A stretch of DNA of 10,328 nt from JAUHWS01 sp964571805 (GCA_964571805.1 CAZNDI010000033.1:1-10328), one strand, 5' to 3'. Counted from the first letter of the stretch, positions 1-6,043 are shown. Numbers and translations are program-made. Notes: generated by a model from the letters alone, not told the origin.

Positions 1-582
1 GGGAGAAACATAGCCAACAGCTCACTTCAAAAAAGTCTGGTGACCAGTTATTATTTGGGCCAAAAGACGGCGCTGATTCATTCTACACTTCAAAAAGATG
101 CTGAACTGCTTTCAAAAATAAAAAGCACTCTTTCTGTCGATATTTTTGCCTATCTAAATCAATCCATCAGTCGGGCAGACGGCTTGGAAAATTATTTGAG
201 CTTACTTCAAACCTTACAAAAGACAGCCACGCAAAGATCGGCTGAACTTCAGTCTCAAATTACTTTTTTATCGTCTAATTTTGAAGCCCAAGAAAAAAGC
301 GTTGGGGTGACAGAGGAAGATTTTTTCCGAAGCTTAGAGGCGTTTAACGGGGGCAAGGCGGACGAACAGCTCACCGACTTTATTGATTTACAACAGGGGC
401 AAAGCGAAATTAAGGCAAAAATTGGGGCGTATCAGAAGCTAAAATATTATTATGACTTCTTTATTCCCAAACTAGAAAACCTCTCTCGAGCCATCCAAGC
501 CAACCGGGACCCTCTGATTGCAGGGGTGAAGGTGGTGGAAATTCAGAACATGACGTTGCCTTTGATCATTAAGGAGAAATAA
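1..582 (+). CDS. Coiled-coil hypothetical protein, 3' part of a gene that starts upstream
   Basis: The frame is open from the first base of the window to the TAA at 580-582, so this is most likely the C-terminal 193 residues of a larger protein. A GTG at 40 could serve as a start, but no Shine-Dalgarno precedes it and the codons before it read equally well as protein. The visible part is soluble, rich in Gln, Glu, Lys and Leu, with long heptad-like helices (for example around LLQTLQKTATQRSAELQSQI), and has no signal peptide or membrane segment in view. It ends with a more beta-like stretch (AGVKVVEIQNMTLPLI). I recognise no family. The next gene's ribosome binding site lies inside its last codons, so the two are probably co-transcribed; nothing in its sequence ties it to NAD metabolism. 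Confidence 0.75.
   Translation, partial: GRNIANSSLQKSLVTSYYLGQKTALIHSTLQKDAELLSKIKSTLSVDIFAYLNQSISRADGLENYLSLLQTLQKTATQRSAELQSQITFLSSNFEAQEKSVGVTEEDFFRSLEAFNGGKADEQLTDFIDLQQGQSEIKAKIGAYQKLKYYYDFFIPKLENLSRAIQANRDPLIAGVKVVEIQNMTLPLIIKEK
571..576 (+). promoter_or_regulatory. Shine-Dalgarno of the NMN adenylyltransferase gene
   Basis: AAGGAG sits 9 nt before the ATG at 586 and inside the last codons of the upstream gene. It fixes the start of the adenylyltransferase and suggests translational coupling in an operon. Only this gene and the SGNH hydrolase gene have such a clear Shine-Dalgarno in the window; both are internal operon genes. Confidence 0.8.
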
Positions 583-585
583 AAA

Positions 586-1101
586 ATGAAAACCCTACAC
601 CAGAATAAAGGACTCTACATCGGCCGCTTCCAACCCTTTCACTTGGGCCACCTTTCGGCCATCAAGCAAGCCTTGGAGCAAGTTGAACGACTTTATATCG
701 GCATAGGAAGCTCGCAGTACCATCACACAGAAGAAAACCCCTTCACCACCGAGGAAAGAGAAAAAATGATTGAATTAACGCTTAAAGAGGCTAAAATCTT
801 TGATAAATGCCAGATTTTTCTCATCCCGGATATTCATGCGGAAGAAAAGTGGGTAGAGCACGTCAAAAAGCTCATCCCCCCATTCGATATGGTTTTTGTA
901 GGCAATGAGGGCCCCGTTAAAACACTCTTTGAAAAAGCGGGAACAAAAGTTCAATCCGTAAAACAAGAACTCGATATCTCCGCGACGGAAGTGCGAAAAA
1001 GAATAAAAAGTAATCAGGAATGGCAAAGACTAGTTAGCCCAACGACAGCGGAATATTTGCAGACAGTGGGATCTATGGAGAGAATCAAGAAGCTGGGATA
1101 A
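586..1101 (+). CDS. nadM: Nicotinamide-nucleotide adenylyltransferase, archaeal NadM type
   Basis: The 171-residue protein belongs to the HIGH-motif nucleotidyltransferases and most resembles archaeal-type NMN adenylyltransferases, which join NMN and ATP to give NAD and pyrophosphate in the cytoplasm. Seen directly: an N-terminal strand followed by GRFQPFHLGH (residues 13-22), whose two histidines form the ATP-phosphate site; NPFTTEER (51-58), typical of the NadM/NadR group; VGNE (105-108); and ISATEVRKRI (131-140), the C-terminal ISxTxxR signature. The length matches NadM (about 165-180) rather than bacterial NadD (about 200). The start ATG has a good Shine-Dalgarno 9 nt upstream. The gene follows the coiled-coil gene with only 3 bases between stop and start and converges on the SGNH gene 35 bp away, with no clear terminator between. 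A related substrate such as FMN or pantetheine phosphate is possible but less likely. Confidence 0.85.
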   Translation: MKTLHQNKGLYIGRFQPFHLGHLSAIKQALEQVERLYIGIGSSQYHHTEENPFTTEEREKMIELTLKEAKIFDKCQIFLIPDIHAEEKWVEHVKKLIPPFDMVFVGNEGPVKTLFEKAGTKVQSVKQELDISATEVRKRIKSNQEWQRLVSPTTAEYLQTVGSMERIKKLG

Positions 1102-1136
1102 TATCTACGGATCAAGTCCGAAGATGACAAGCGAGA

Positions 1137-2621
1137 TTAAGCCCGCATATAATTTAAAGCAGGCACATAGGCGTCATAAGGATGCAGATAGTCTCCCTTA
1201 ACGAACTCCTGGCGCATTTCACCATTTTCATTCGCAAAATAACCGAATAAATCCACCAGCTTAGTATTCGGAGGAAACATATTCAACTGATAAGCTTGAA
1301 TGAGTTCTTCACGCAAAGCCATATTAGCCCTTTGCCTTTCCGAAAAACCTTCAGGCCCTAATCGCTTGGTATCTTTAATCATCTTATTAGGATTTTTTGG
1401 GTCAGGCCTAGGAGGATCTGGCAATTCCTTTCGACGCGGGTCTATTGGGAAACGCGTACAAATAGTGATGTTTTTGATTCCCGCTTTTCGAGAAATTTGA
1501 GCCATTTCAATCATATCAGCTACAATTTTTTTAGGAGGATCCTTTTCCACATTATTTCCCCCAGTATAAATCAAAGCCTCTTCTTTACCTTCAAGTTTTT
1601 TTCTGGATTCAGATTCTTTTAAGCGATCAAGAGTTTTTCCGGAAGCCATTCCAACTTCTCCAATAAAATCAGGATTTTTCGTCCACTCTCTTCGTCCACT
1701 CATACCCTTCATCATCGAATCTCCAATGCAAACTATTTTTGACCCGTCAGGCTTTTCTAAGGCCTGTTGATTGAGGTCGACCTTCTTATCGAGAACCACA
1801 GGACGGGAACCTTCTCCTTCTCCAAAAGCTTTGATGGGTTGGTTTTTAACACTGTCTTTAACGTACTCTTTCAACTTGTCGCCCCCCAAATAATAGGCAA
1901 TCGCAGAAACTGCAGCCAAACCCAAGCCCACTTTTGCTTTTGTGCTCATCCCCTCTTTTTCCGGCTGTTTTTCATCCGAAGCCATGAAGAATTTGTACCC
2001 CAAAACACCCATCCCCAAAATGACAGCCGCACTCACCCCCAAAGTTAGTCCACGATTTTCGGCATAACACTGTTTAAAAAAATCCTTAGGCCCCTTAAAA
2101 ATATCCCCCGCGCTCCCAATCATCTCCTTCCATGTTTCAGGGCTCCTAAAATAAGCGGGCACCGTCCCCGGAGCTTCAAGTAAGCCATCCAAAACTCTAA
2201 GGGCTGATTGCTCATGAGGCTCAAGCTGGAGACCCCTGCCCCAGGCCAGCTGAGAGAGCATATGAGGCTTCTGAATGAGACCCTCGACCGGCACCCCCGC
2301 TTGCATCAGCTTCTCAATAACATTGATGAGAGAGCCTTTAAGCACCTCAGAACGCTCCTGTTGCTCTGCGACTGGAAGTTCTACATCAATAAGCTTACAA
2401 ACCTCTTGTTGATCCTGATTAAGGTCTTCCTTTAAACACAAAACTTTCTTCTGAAGCTCGAGCAAGGAGGTTACCTCAGGCTGAGAAGAAGGAATTTCGG
2501 CAGCAGGTGGAGATTCCGGTGAAGGGCGAGGATCCGGTGGCAAGGGAAGGAGTATTTTTAATATTAATCTCTTGATTATAGCAAAAATAAGCCAAAAAAT
2601 CCAGTATTTTTGCCTCCACAC
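1137..2621 (-). CDS. Membrane-anchored SGNH/GDSL-family hydrolase
   Basis: This 494-residue protein has a C-terminal SGNH-hydrolase domain, a fold used by esterases and acetyl-transferring or -removing enzymes acting on glycans and lipids. Block I is CIGDSMMKG (catalytic Ser302), block III is TGGNN (353-357), and block V is DYLHP with Asp477 and His480. These give a plausible Ser-Asp-His triad; Gly324 or Gly328 may be the block II glycine. The N-terminus has a hydrophobic segment (about 7-25), then a Pro-rich linker (26-50), a helical region (50-180) and two more hydrophobic segments (about 190-213 and 229-247), so the catalytic domain is tethered to the membrane. The start is GTG at 2621, supported by a strong Shine-Dalgarno. 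It lies 9 bp after the ligase gene, forming an operon. Its likely job is O-acyl removal or transfer on a surface polysaccharide, but the substrate is not shown. The N-terminal half matches no family I know. Confidence 0.8.
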   Translation of the reverse strand: MWRQKYWIFWLIFAIIKRLILKILLPLPPDPRPSPESPPAAEIPSSQPEVTSLLELQKKVLCLKEDLNQDQQEVCKLIDVELPVAEQQERSEVLKGSLINVIEKLMQAGVPVEGLIQKPHMLSQLAWGRGLQLEPHEQSALRVLDGLLEAPGTVPAYFRSPETWKEMIGSAGDIFKGPKDFFKQCYAENRGLTLGVSAAVILGMGVLGYKFFMASDEKQPEKEGMSTKAKVGLGLAAVSAIAYYLGGDKLKEYVKDSVKNQPIKAFGEGEGSRPVVLDKKVDLNQQALEKPDGSKIVCIGDSMMKGMSGRREWTKNPDFIGEVGMASGKTLDRLKESESRKKLEGKEEALIYTGGNNVEKDPPKKIVADMIEMAQISRKAGIKNITICTRFPIDPRRKELPDPPRPDPKNPNKMIKDTKRLGPEGFSERQRANMALREELIQAYQLNMFPPNTKLVDLFGYFANENGEMRQEFVKGDYLHPYDAYVPALNYMRA

Positions 2622-2625
2622 CTCT

Positions 2626-2631
2626 CCTCCT
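2626..2631 (-). promoter_or_regulatory. Shine-Dalgarno of the SGNH hydrolase gene
   Basis: On the minus strand AGGAGG lies 4 nt before the GTG at 2621-2619 and overlaps the TGA stop of the preceding ligase gene (2633-2631) by one base. This supports the GTG start and coupled translation of the two genes. Confidence 0.75.
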
Positions 2632-3893
2632 CATTTTCTGTCCATCAACGCCAATCCTAGCCAAAAATAAATCATCATCAAAGCAAAAAGGAGGGAATTG
2701 ACAAAAAAGGAGTGGACCATGAGACCTGCTAGGCCACAGAGCAAGCCCAATTGAAGATAACTGTCGAAACCCTCTTTTTTCCAAATCGGTTTGATTGAAA
2801 CAGCAAAAGCGACGAAAATGATCCATAAATAACTCAAAAGCCCAAAAATACCGGTTTGGGCCCAAATGGTCAGCAAGCTGCTATCAGAACCTCCCGAAGA
2901 ATGGTCTGCCATCGGTCCCCTTCCCCGCTCATAAAACTCATGGGCATAACGGCCATAACCCGCACCCAAAAGAGGATAATCTTTAATGATTTGCCCTGCA
3001 AATTGCCAGGAGTCTACTCGAAATTGAGACGTGGGATCTAAGGGCTTTTGAGCTTCGACTCCGACCAGTGATTTGGCACTCTCCCAGGCATCAACGGTCC
3101 GTTGTTGAACTCGAGTCGAAAAACTGAACCCCAAAACGAGAAAAATCACAAAAAGCACAAGAAGGCGACGTGATTTAAAAAAAGTGAAGAGCCCCAACCC
3201 CACAATCAAAGCCAAATAACCGCTCCGAGAATAGGTCCAATACAAAGCCATCAAGCCCAAAAGGGACAAAACTCCCCCTAAAACCGCCCAAGCCCATTTT
3301 TTATTACGGTAGGCATAAAGTGCCAACGAGAGAGAAATGGGAAGCATGAATGCTAAAAATCCCCCCACAAAATTAGGGTCAAACCATGTGGAAAGCAATC
3401 GCCCCACATGAGGATCCCAACCCTTGTCTTGCATGTTCAACTCCAAAAAACTGGGGAAGAATTTGAGCTGAAGGAAACCTAAAATTGTAATGAGAAACAA
3501 ACTGAGAAACGCAGAGATCAAAAGGAGTTTTTTAAATTTCCCCGTTTGATCTCGCTGCAATAAATCAAGGGCCATCAGGCTGATGAGTATGTACATGCCA
3601 AAACGCCCCAAGTAGATGAAACCCACCACCATTTGGTCAAAATCAAAGCGAAGCAGATTGAAAAAATTAACAATGACAATGACAAACAAAAATAAGACAA
3701 TCGCTTTTCCAATTTTTCCCAATCTGACTTTCCGATCATATTTTAGCTTGTCCAAAAGCCAACACAGGAAAAGGGGCGGAATAATGAGATCGGATGGGAG
3801 AAGCTCCTGGCCCATGATGGGGATACGCCACAATTCGCCCGTGACTGGGGCGAGGAGGAGGAGGGCGAAGAGAGTGTAGAGGAGTTTTTTCAT
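2631..3893 (-). CDS. Wzy_C-type O-antigen ligase/polymerase-like membrane protein
   Basis: This 420-residue polytopic membrane protein has roughly 10-12 hydrophobic segments and carries the hallmarks of the Wzy_C (O-antigen ligase WaaL / polymerase) superfamily: YSRSG at the end of a membrane helix (221-225), then a large extracytoplasmic loop with FRVDSW (291-296), DYPLLGAGYGRY (305-316) and GSDSSLLTIWAQTGIFGLL (335-353), and a late His394 in a membrane segment. Members transfer or polymerise undecaprenyl-linked glycans on the outer face of the cytoplasmic membrane. A CPR cell may lack lipopolysaccharide, so the acceptor could be another surface glycan or a protein; the sequence does not say. 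I chose the ATG at 3893 over the TTG one codon upstream because a TATAAT ends 8 bases before it, suggesting a leaderless message. It is the first gene of an operon with the SGNH hydrolase. It ends in TGA. Confidence 0.8.
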   Translation of the reverse strand: MKKLLYTLFALLLLAPVTGELWRIPIMGQELLPSDLIIPPLFLCWLLDKLKYDRKVRLGKIGKAIVLFLFVIVIVNFFNLLRFDFDQMVVGFIYLGRFGMYILISLMALDLLQRDQTGKFKKLLLISAFLSLFLITILGFLQLKFFPSFLELNMQDKGWDPHVGRLLSTWFDPNFVGGFLAFMLPISLSLALYAYRNKKWAWAVLGGVLSLLGLMALYWTYSRSGYLALIVGLGLFTFFKSRRLLVLFVIFLVLGFSFSTRVQQRTVDAWESAKSLVGVEAQKPLDPTSQFRVDSWQFAGQIIKDYPLLGAGYGRYAHEFYERGRGPMADHSSGGSDSSLLTIWAQTGIFGLLSYLWIIFVAFAVSIKPIWKKEGFDSYLQLGLLCGLAGLMVHSFFVNSLLFALMMIYFWLGLALMDRK

Positions 3894-3900
3894 CAAAGTT

Positions 3901-3930
3901 ATTATAACAATTCAAAGCACAATTTCCCAA
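3901..3930 (-). promoter_or_regulatory. Promoter of the ligase-SGNH operon, probably giving a leaderless mRNA
   Basis: Minus strand: TTGGGA (3930-3925, 4/6 to TTGACA), 18 bp spacer, perfect TATAAT (3906-3901). Only 7 nt separate the -10 box from the ATG at 3893-3891, so the expected transcription start falls at or just before the A of the ATG. No Shine-Dalgarno is present. Confidence 0.6.
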
Positions 3931-4043
3931 TTTAGCTATCCCTGACTCCCTCAAACTAACCTTTCGTCATTTTGATACGACTCTCCACCTAGACCCCTCA
4001 AATAGAAATGGATGGAAGGACAATCACACCCTCCACTCCTTCC

Positions 4044-4212
4044 CGGCTATCGCCGATTGTGTTTTGTTTTTTCTCCCAGTGATCTGTCACTTTTGATGGC
4101 AAAAGTAACCAAAACCACCGGGGAGAACACGAAGCGGTCGCAGCTTTATACCTTTTCCCATCTCAATACCCGCCGTTTCTCCCCGGACCCCTAGTTGCCT
4201 GGAATCGGCGGG
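4044..4212. repeat. Cluster of nested and alternative inverted repeats in the divergent intergenic region
   Basis: Within the 413-bp gap between the ligase and methylase genes the sequence is dense in pairing segments. CGGC/GCCG (4044-4047/4052-4055) has a 4-nt loop. ACTTTTG/CAAAAGT (4089-4095/4100-4106) has an ATGG loop. TTCTCCC/GGGAGAA (4071-4077/4121-4127) encloses that hairpin. CCGGGGAGAA/TTCTCCCCGG (4118-4127/4177-4186) is a perfect 10-bp pair that competes for the same GGGAGAA. CCCGCCG/CGGCGGG is at 4169-4175/4206-4212. No ORF here looks convincing. The segment may be a dispersed repeat, a small structured RNA or the relic of one; strand and function are unknown. Its G/C-rich blocks contrast with the AT-rich promoter zones on both sides. 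Confidence 0.5.
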
Positions 4213-4226
4213 AACATAAAAAAGAT

Positions 4227-4242
4227 GCTGTAATTTTACAGC
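4227..4242. promoter_or_regulatory. Palindromic operator-like site upstream of the methylase
   Basis: GCTGTAATTTTACAGC is a perfect inverted repeat with 7-bp arms and a 2-bp centre, too tight to fold well as an RNA hairpin and so more like a binding site for a dimeric regulator. It lies about 65 bp before the methylase ATG. It also contains a -35-like TTTACA (4235-4240), but no -10 stands at the proper distance. Confidence 0.4.
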
Positions 4243-4246
4243 TCAT

Positions 4247-4277
4247 TGGCCATTGGGAATTAGTCTAATGGCCATTG
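4247..4277 (+). repeat. Direct repeats TGGCCATTG, 22 bp apart, at the -35/-55 region of the methylase promoter
   Basis: TGGCCATTG occurs exactly at 4247-4255 and 4269-4277, a 22-bp period, about two helical turns. The first copy and the start of the second also form an 8-bp inverted repeat (TGGCCATT 4247-4254 / AATGGCCA 4267-4274). The second copy covers the position where a -35 box for the TATAAT at 4292 should be, and no good -35 is there. Inference: a two-site operator, possibly for an activator that replaces -35 recognition. Confidence 0.45.
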
Positions 4278-4291
4278 AAGTTATTAGGAAC

Positions 4292-4297
4292 TATAAT
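4292..4297 (+). promoter_or_regulatory. -10 box of the rRNA methylase gene
   Basis: A perfect TATAAT lies 9 nt before the ATG at 4307. Transcription would start about 7 nt downstream, that is at or just before the ATG, giving a leaderless or nearly leaderless mRNA. The -35 hexamer at 16-18 bp is poor and is occupied by the TGGCCATTG repeat. Confidence 0.5.
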
Positions 4298-4306
4298 AAA
4301 GCCACT

Positions 4307-5041
4307 ATGAACTATGAACAACAAAAATGTCAGGCAGAATTGGATGAAAATGCCTTAATTCCTCGTAAATATTATGGCCAGGTGTTCACGACGGATGACG
4401 AGTTGATCAAAAAATTTGTTCAATCTGTGAAGGAAGTATACAAACCGGGCACTAAAATCGTTGAAATTGGGGGAGGGCTGGGGTATATCACGGAAAAATT
4501 GGTGGAAGAATTTGAGGATATTGAGGTGGTGGAATTTGATGAAGAACTCTTTAAAATATTGAACAAAAAATTTGTTCATCATTCCAATATAAAACTTACC
4601 CAAGGCGATATTCTAGAGTATGACCCCCCCGAGGAAGATTATTTATTCGTCGGCAACATCCCCTTTCATCTTTCAGGTCGTCTTTACCGAAAATTCATGT
4701 CTGAAGTCGACCACAGACCCTATGGCATGGTTTTTATTACGGATAAGCAATATGCGACCACCCTTATGGGTCAACCGCCTAGATGCTATCGGGTGAGCTT
4801 ACAGGCCCAAGCCTATGGCGACATCGAAATTGTCGCTGATGTTCCGCCGACTTCGGTTTATCCGGAGCCGAAAGTGATGAGTTGCATCATGAAAATCACT
4901 CAGAACGATTTAGTCCTGCCAAAAAACTTCTGGGAGACGGTGAACTATCACTGGGAGCACTTCCCTACGAAAGAGGTGGAGAGTCCGAAGACGATGGGGT
5001 TGGAGAGGTGGATTGAGTTGAGTAAAAAGAATCTATCTTAA
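4307..5041 (+). CDS. rRNA adenine N6-dimethyltransferase family protein (KsgA/RsmA-Erm)
   Basis: With the ATG at 4307 the protein has 244 residues. The frame is open further upstream (TTG 4253, ATG 4268), but those starts lie in operator-like repeats, while a TATAAT sits 9 nt before 4307. SAM-binding motif I is VEIGGGLGYIT (52-62); YGQVFTTDDELIKKFV (23-38) matches the family's GQxFL entry; the acidic motif II is VVEFDEEL (74-81); GD is at 100-101; the catalytic motif IV is NIPF (117-120), closer to Erm NIPF/NIPY than to RsmA NLPY; VPPTSVYPEPKVMSC (179-193) is the conserved block ending the catalytic domain. The C-terminal part after it is only about 50 residues, shorter than in RsmA. Members dimethylate adenines of 16S (RsmA) or 23S rRNA (Erm); which one this does is not settled. 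Its stop TAA shares TTAA with the convergent toxin gene's stop. Confidence 0.8.
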   Translation: MNYEQQKCQAELDENALIPRKYYGQVFTTDDELIKKFVQSVKEVYKPGTKIVEIGGGLGYITEKLVEEFEDIEVVEFDEELFKILNKKFVHHSNIKLTQGDILEYDPPEEDYLFVGNIPFHLSGRLYRKFMSEVDHRPYGMVFITDKQYATTLMGQPPRCYRVSLQAQAYGDIEIVADVPPTSVYPEPKVMSCIMKITQNDLVLPKNFWETVNYHWEHFPTKEVESPKTMGLERWIELSKKNLS

Positions 5042-5397
5042 AAATCATCCTCCCAATCCAATGAAAGAGCCAAAGCCTGTTGAATTAAAGAATGATATCC
5101 TTCCTCCAAATAGCCCATTTTCTTAAGTACCCAACTTTTATCTACCGTCATCAGCTGACTCCCTAAAAAACGAGATGAATGTTTAAGGCCATTTATTTTT
5201 GTGGCCTGGATCCAAAATTCACTAGGAAACAATTCTTTTTTAGCACTTGTCAAAGGAACAAAAATCAAAGTAGAAGAATTTTTGTTAAAAAGATTACTTT
5301 GTATAAGCACGGCTGGCCGGACTCCCGATTGGGCATGACCTTTACGGGGGTTAAAATCAACCAAAGCAACATCATATTTTTTTAGATTCTCACTCAT
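5038..5397 (-). CDS. MazF/PemK-family toxin (endoribonuclease)
   Basis: The 119-residue protein has the MazF/PemK beta-barrel pattern: YDVALVDFNP (8-17), a GHAQSGVRPAVLIQSN core (20-35) with the conserved Arg27-Pro28 of the active-site loop, LIFVPLTSA (44-52) with the conserved Thr50-Ser51, and SQLMTVDKS (80-88) matching the family's Q-(x)-TVDK segment. Such toxins cut mRNA or rRNA at short single-stranded motifs and are neutralised by a small partner that binds the dimer groove. Its ATG overlaps the antitoxin stop by 8 bases, so translation is coupled. Its own stop shares the four bases TTAA (5038-5041) with the stop of the methylase on the other strand. The protein looks intact. Confidence 0.85.
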   Translation of the reverse strand: MSENLKKYDVALVDFNPRKGHAQSGVRPAVLIQSNLFNKNSSTLIFVPLTSAKKELFPSEFWIQATKINGLKHSSRFLGSQLMTVDKSWVLKKMGYLEEGYHSLIQQALALSLDWEDDF

Positions 5398-5626
5398 CCT
5401 TTAAAAGCGCGTTAAATTGAGCTTCAGCAAACTCACTGGCAATCTGGCGATATTCATCTTGCCTCTCCTTAAGCCCCTCCTCCACTTGTCTTTTTAATTC
5501 CATTTTTTTATAAAGTTTCAAAGCCTTCTCCAAAATTGCATTCTTATTCACTTTTTCCTCTTTTGCTTGGGAAACAAGAAATTGATACGCCATGTCACTG
5601 AGAGTGGTGGTGAGAGGGTGTTTCAT
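5390..5626 (-). CDS. Ribbon-helix-helix-type antitoxin of the MazF-like toxin
   Basis: A 78-residue protein just upstream of and overlapping the toxin. The N-terminal half (MKHPLTTTLSDMAYQFL, then VNKNAILEKALKLY) fits a ribbon-helix-helix DNA-binding fold: a short beta strand with Thr residues, then two helices. The charged C-terminal half (about 45-78, Glu/Lys/Gln-rich, amphipathic) is the expected toxin-binding tail. Antitoxins of this kind bind their own promoter, which fits the dense repeats at 5620-5669. There is no Shine-Dalgarno before the ATG at 5626; instead the ATG overlaps the TGA of a possible nine-codon leader. It ends in TGA. The family assignment rests on pattern and context, not on a search. 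Confidence 0.75.
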   Translation of the reverse strand: MKHPLTTTLSDMAYQFLVSQAKEEKVNKNAILEKALKLYKKMELKRQVEEGLKERQDEYRQIASEFAEAQFNALLKDE

Positions 5627-5669
5627 ACGTATAGAATATAAGTTAGTTTCATACGTATAAATTATACGT
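5620..5669. promoter_or_regulatory. Operator array of the toxin-antitoxin operon
   Basis: GTTTCATACGTATA occurs twice without mismatch (5620-5633 and 5646-5659), 26 bp apart; each copy contains the palindrome ATACGTAT. The second copy also forms a 17-bp palindrome with what follows: ACGTATAA (5653-5660) / TTATACGT (5662-5669). The array covers the -10 box, the expected transcription start and the antitoxin start codon. This arrangement fits repression by the antitoxin or the toxin-antitoxin complex. Confidence 0.7.
5623..5652 (-). CDS. Possible nine-codon leader peptide of the antitoxin gene
   Basis: An ATG at 5652-5650, 8 nt after the TATAAT, opens a frame encoding MKLTYILYV and ending at a TGA (5625-5623) that overlaps the antitoxin ATG as ATGA. 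If transcription begins near 5653 this would be a leaderless leader ORF delivering ribosomes to the antitoxin, which lacks a Shine-Dalgarno. The second ATG arises from the operator duplication, since both repeat copies contain the same ATGAAAC on the minus strand. It may equally be a by-product of that repeat. Confidence 0.3.
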   Translation of the reverse strand: MKLTYILYV

Positions 5670-5689
5670 GAAAAAGGACATGAAGTCTA
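5661..5689 (-). promoter_or_regulatory. Promoter of the toxin-antitoxin operon
   Basis: Minus strand: TAGACT (5689-5684, 4/6 to TTGACA), 17-bp spacer, perfect TATAAT (5666-5661). The -10 lies inside the operator palindrome, which fits autoregulation. Confidence 0.65.
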
Positions 5690-5696
5690 GAAATTA

Positions 5697-5739
5697 GACT
5701 GGGAGGGCTTTCCTACTCCTGAGGTGGAGAGTTAGAAGA
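5697..5739 (+). pseudogene. Stranded near-copy of the methylase 3' tail
   Basis: Bases 5698-5739 match the methylase tail at 4950-4991 without gaps at 33 of 42 positions by my count. In the matching frame it reads DWEGFPTPEVES then TAG (5733-5735), against HWEHFPTKEVES in the intact protein. A TAG at 5688-5690 closes the frame upstream, so only this fragment remains. It is the 3' end of a second or ancestral methylase copy, cut off from the rest, with the toxin-antitoxin operon now lying between it and the intact gene. Confidence 0.6.
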
Positions 5740-5764
5740 AATTAGAGCTAAAGTGCAAAAGGAC

Positions 5765-6043
5765 CTATAGTTTAAACCAGCTATCCATATTACTCGAAGT
5801 CGAAGTAAAAAATTTTAGAAAAGTAGTGATTTTATTTTTAGTTAAAACGAAAGACCATGGACTGGATGGATCTAAAATTTCAAATAAGGCAAAAGATTTG
5901 GAATCATCTTCTATACTATAGCGCCTCTTTATTTCATCTGAGCTAAGACACGCTGCTTTAAATTGAGTAAAAAACTCAATGGATAAAGAAAATAGATTCT
6001 TTATAACTAATCCTCCCAAGACAAGGAAAAAATGCTGGACCAC
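5765..6043 (-). CDS. Doubtful small ORF, unknown, possibly a gene fragment
   Basis: The frame reads 92 codons from a GTG inside the first hairpin repeat to a TAG at 5767-5765. The middle and end (KRRYSIEDDSKSFALFEI, LDPSSPWSFVLTKNK, DSWFKL) have a protein-like balance of charged, aromatic and hydrophobic residues. The start is poor: the GTG lies within the hairpin and its poly-T tail, and a good GGGAGGA on the minus strand (about 6017-6011) has no standard start codon at the right distance. It may be the 3' remnant of a gene whose 5' end was lost when the hairpin-flanked unit to its right arrived, or chance. I recognise no family. The 613-bp stretch from 5627 to 6239 otherwise holds the antitoxin promoter, the methylase-tail remnant and hairpin 1. 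Confidence 0.3.
   Translation of the reverse strand: MVQHFFLVLGGLVIKNLFSLSIEFFTQFKAACLSSDEIKRRYSIEDDSKSFALFEILDPSSPWSFVLTKNKITTFLKFFTSTSSNMDSWFKL

Noticed and set aside
2476..2865. 129-codon minus-strand frame spanning the ligase/SGNH junction
   Set aside because: It is a shadow of the two well-supported genes on the same strand, with Cys/Phe/Arg-rich noise and no family motif.
4012..4194. 60-codon plus-strand frame in the ligase/methylase gap
   Set aside because: Composition is not protein-like, no Shine-Dalgarno or -10 fits its start, and it is made up of the inverted-repeat cluster.
4253..4306. Upstream starts for the methylase (TTG 4253, ATG 4268)
   Set aside because: They lie within the operator-like repeats and upstream of the TATAAT, add residues not typical of the family, and have no Shine-Dalgarno.
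2631..5392. Gracilibacteria/Absconditabacteria genetic code (TGA read as Gly)
   Set aside because: The ligase gene ends in TGA right before the next gene's Shine-Dalgarno, and the antitoxin ends in TGA overlapping the toxin start. The standard code fits.
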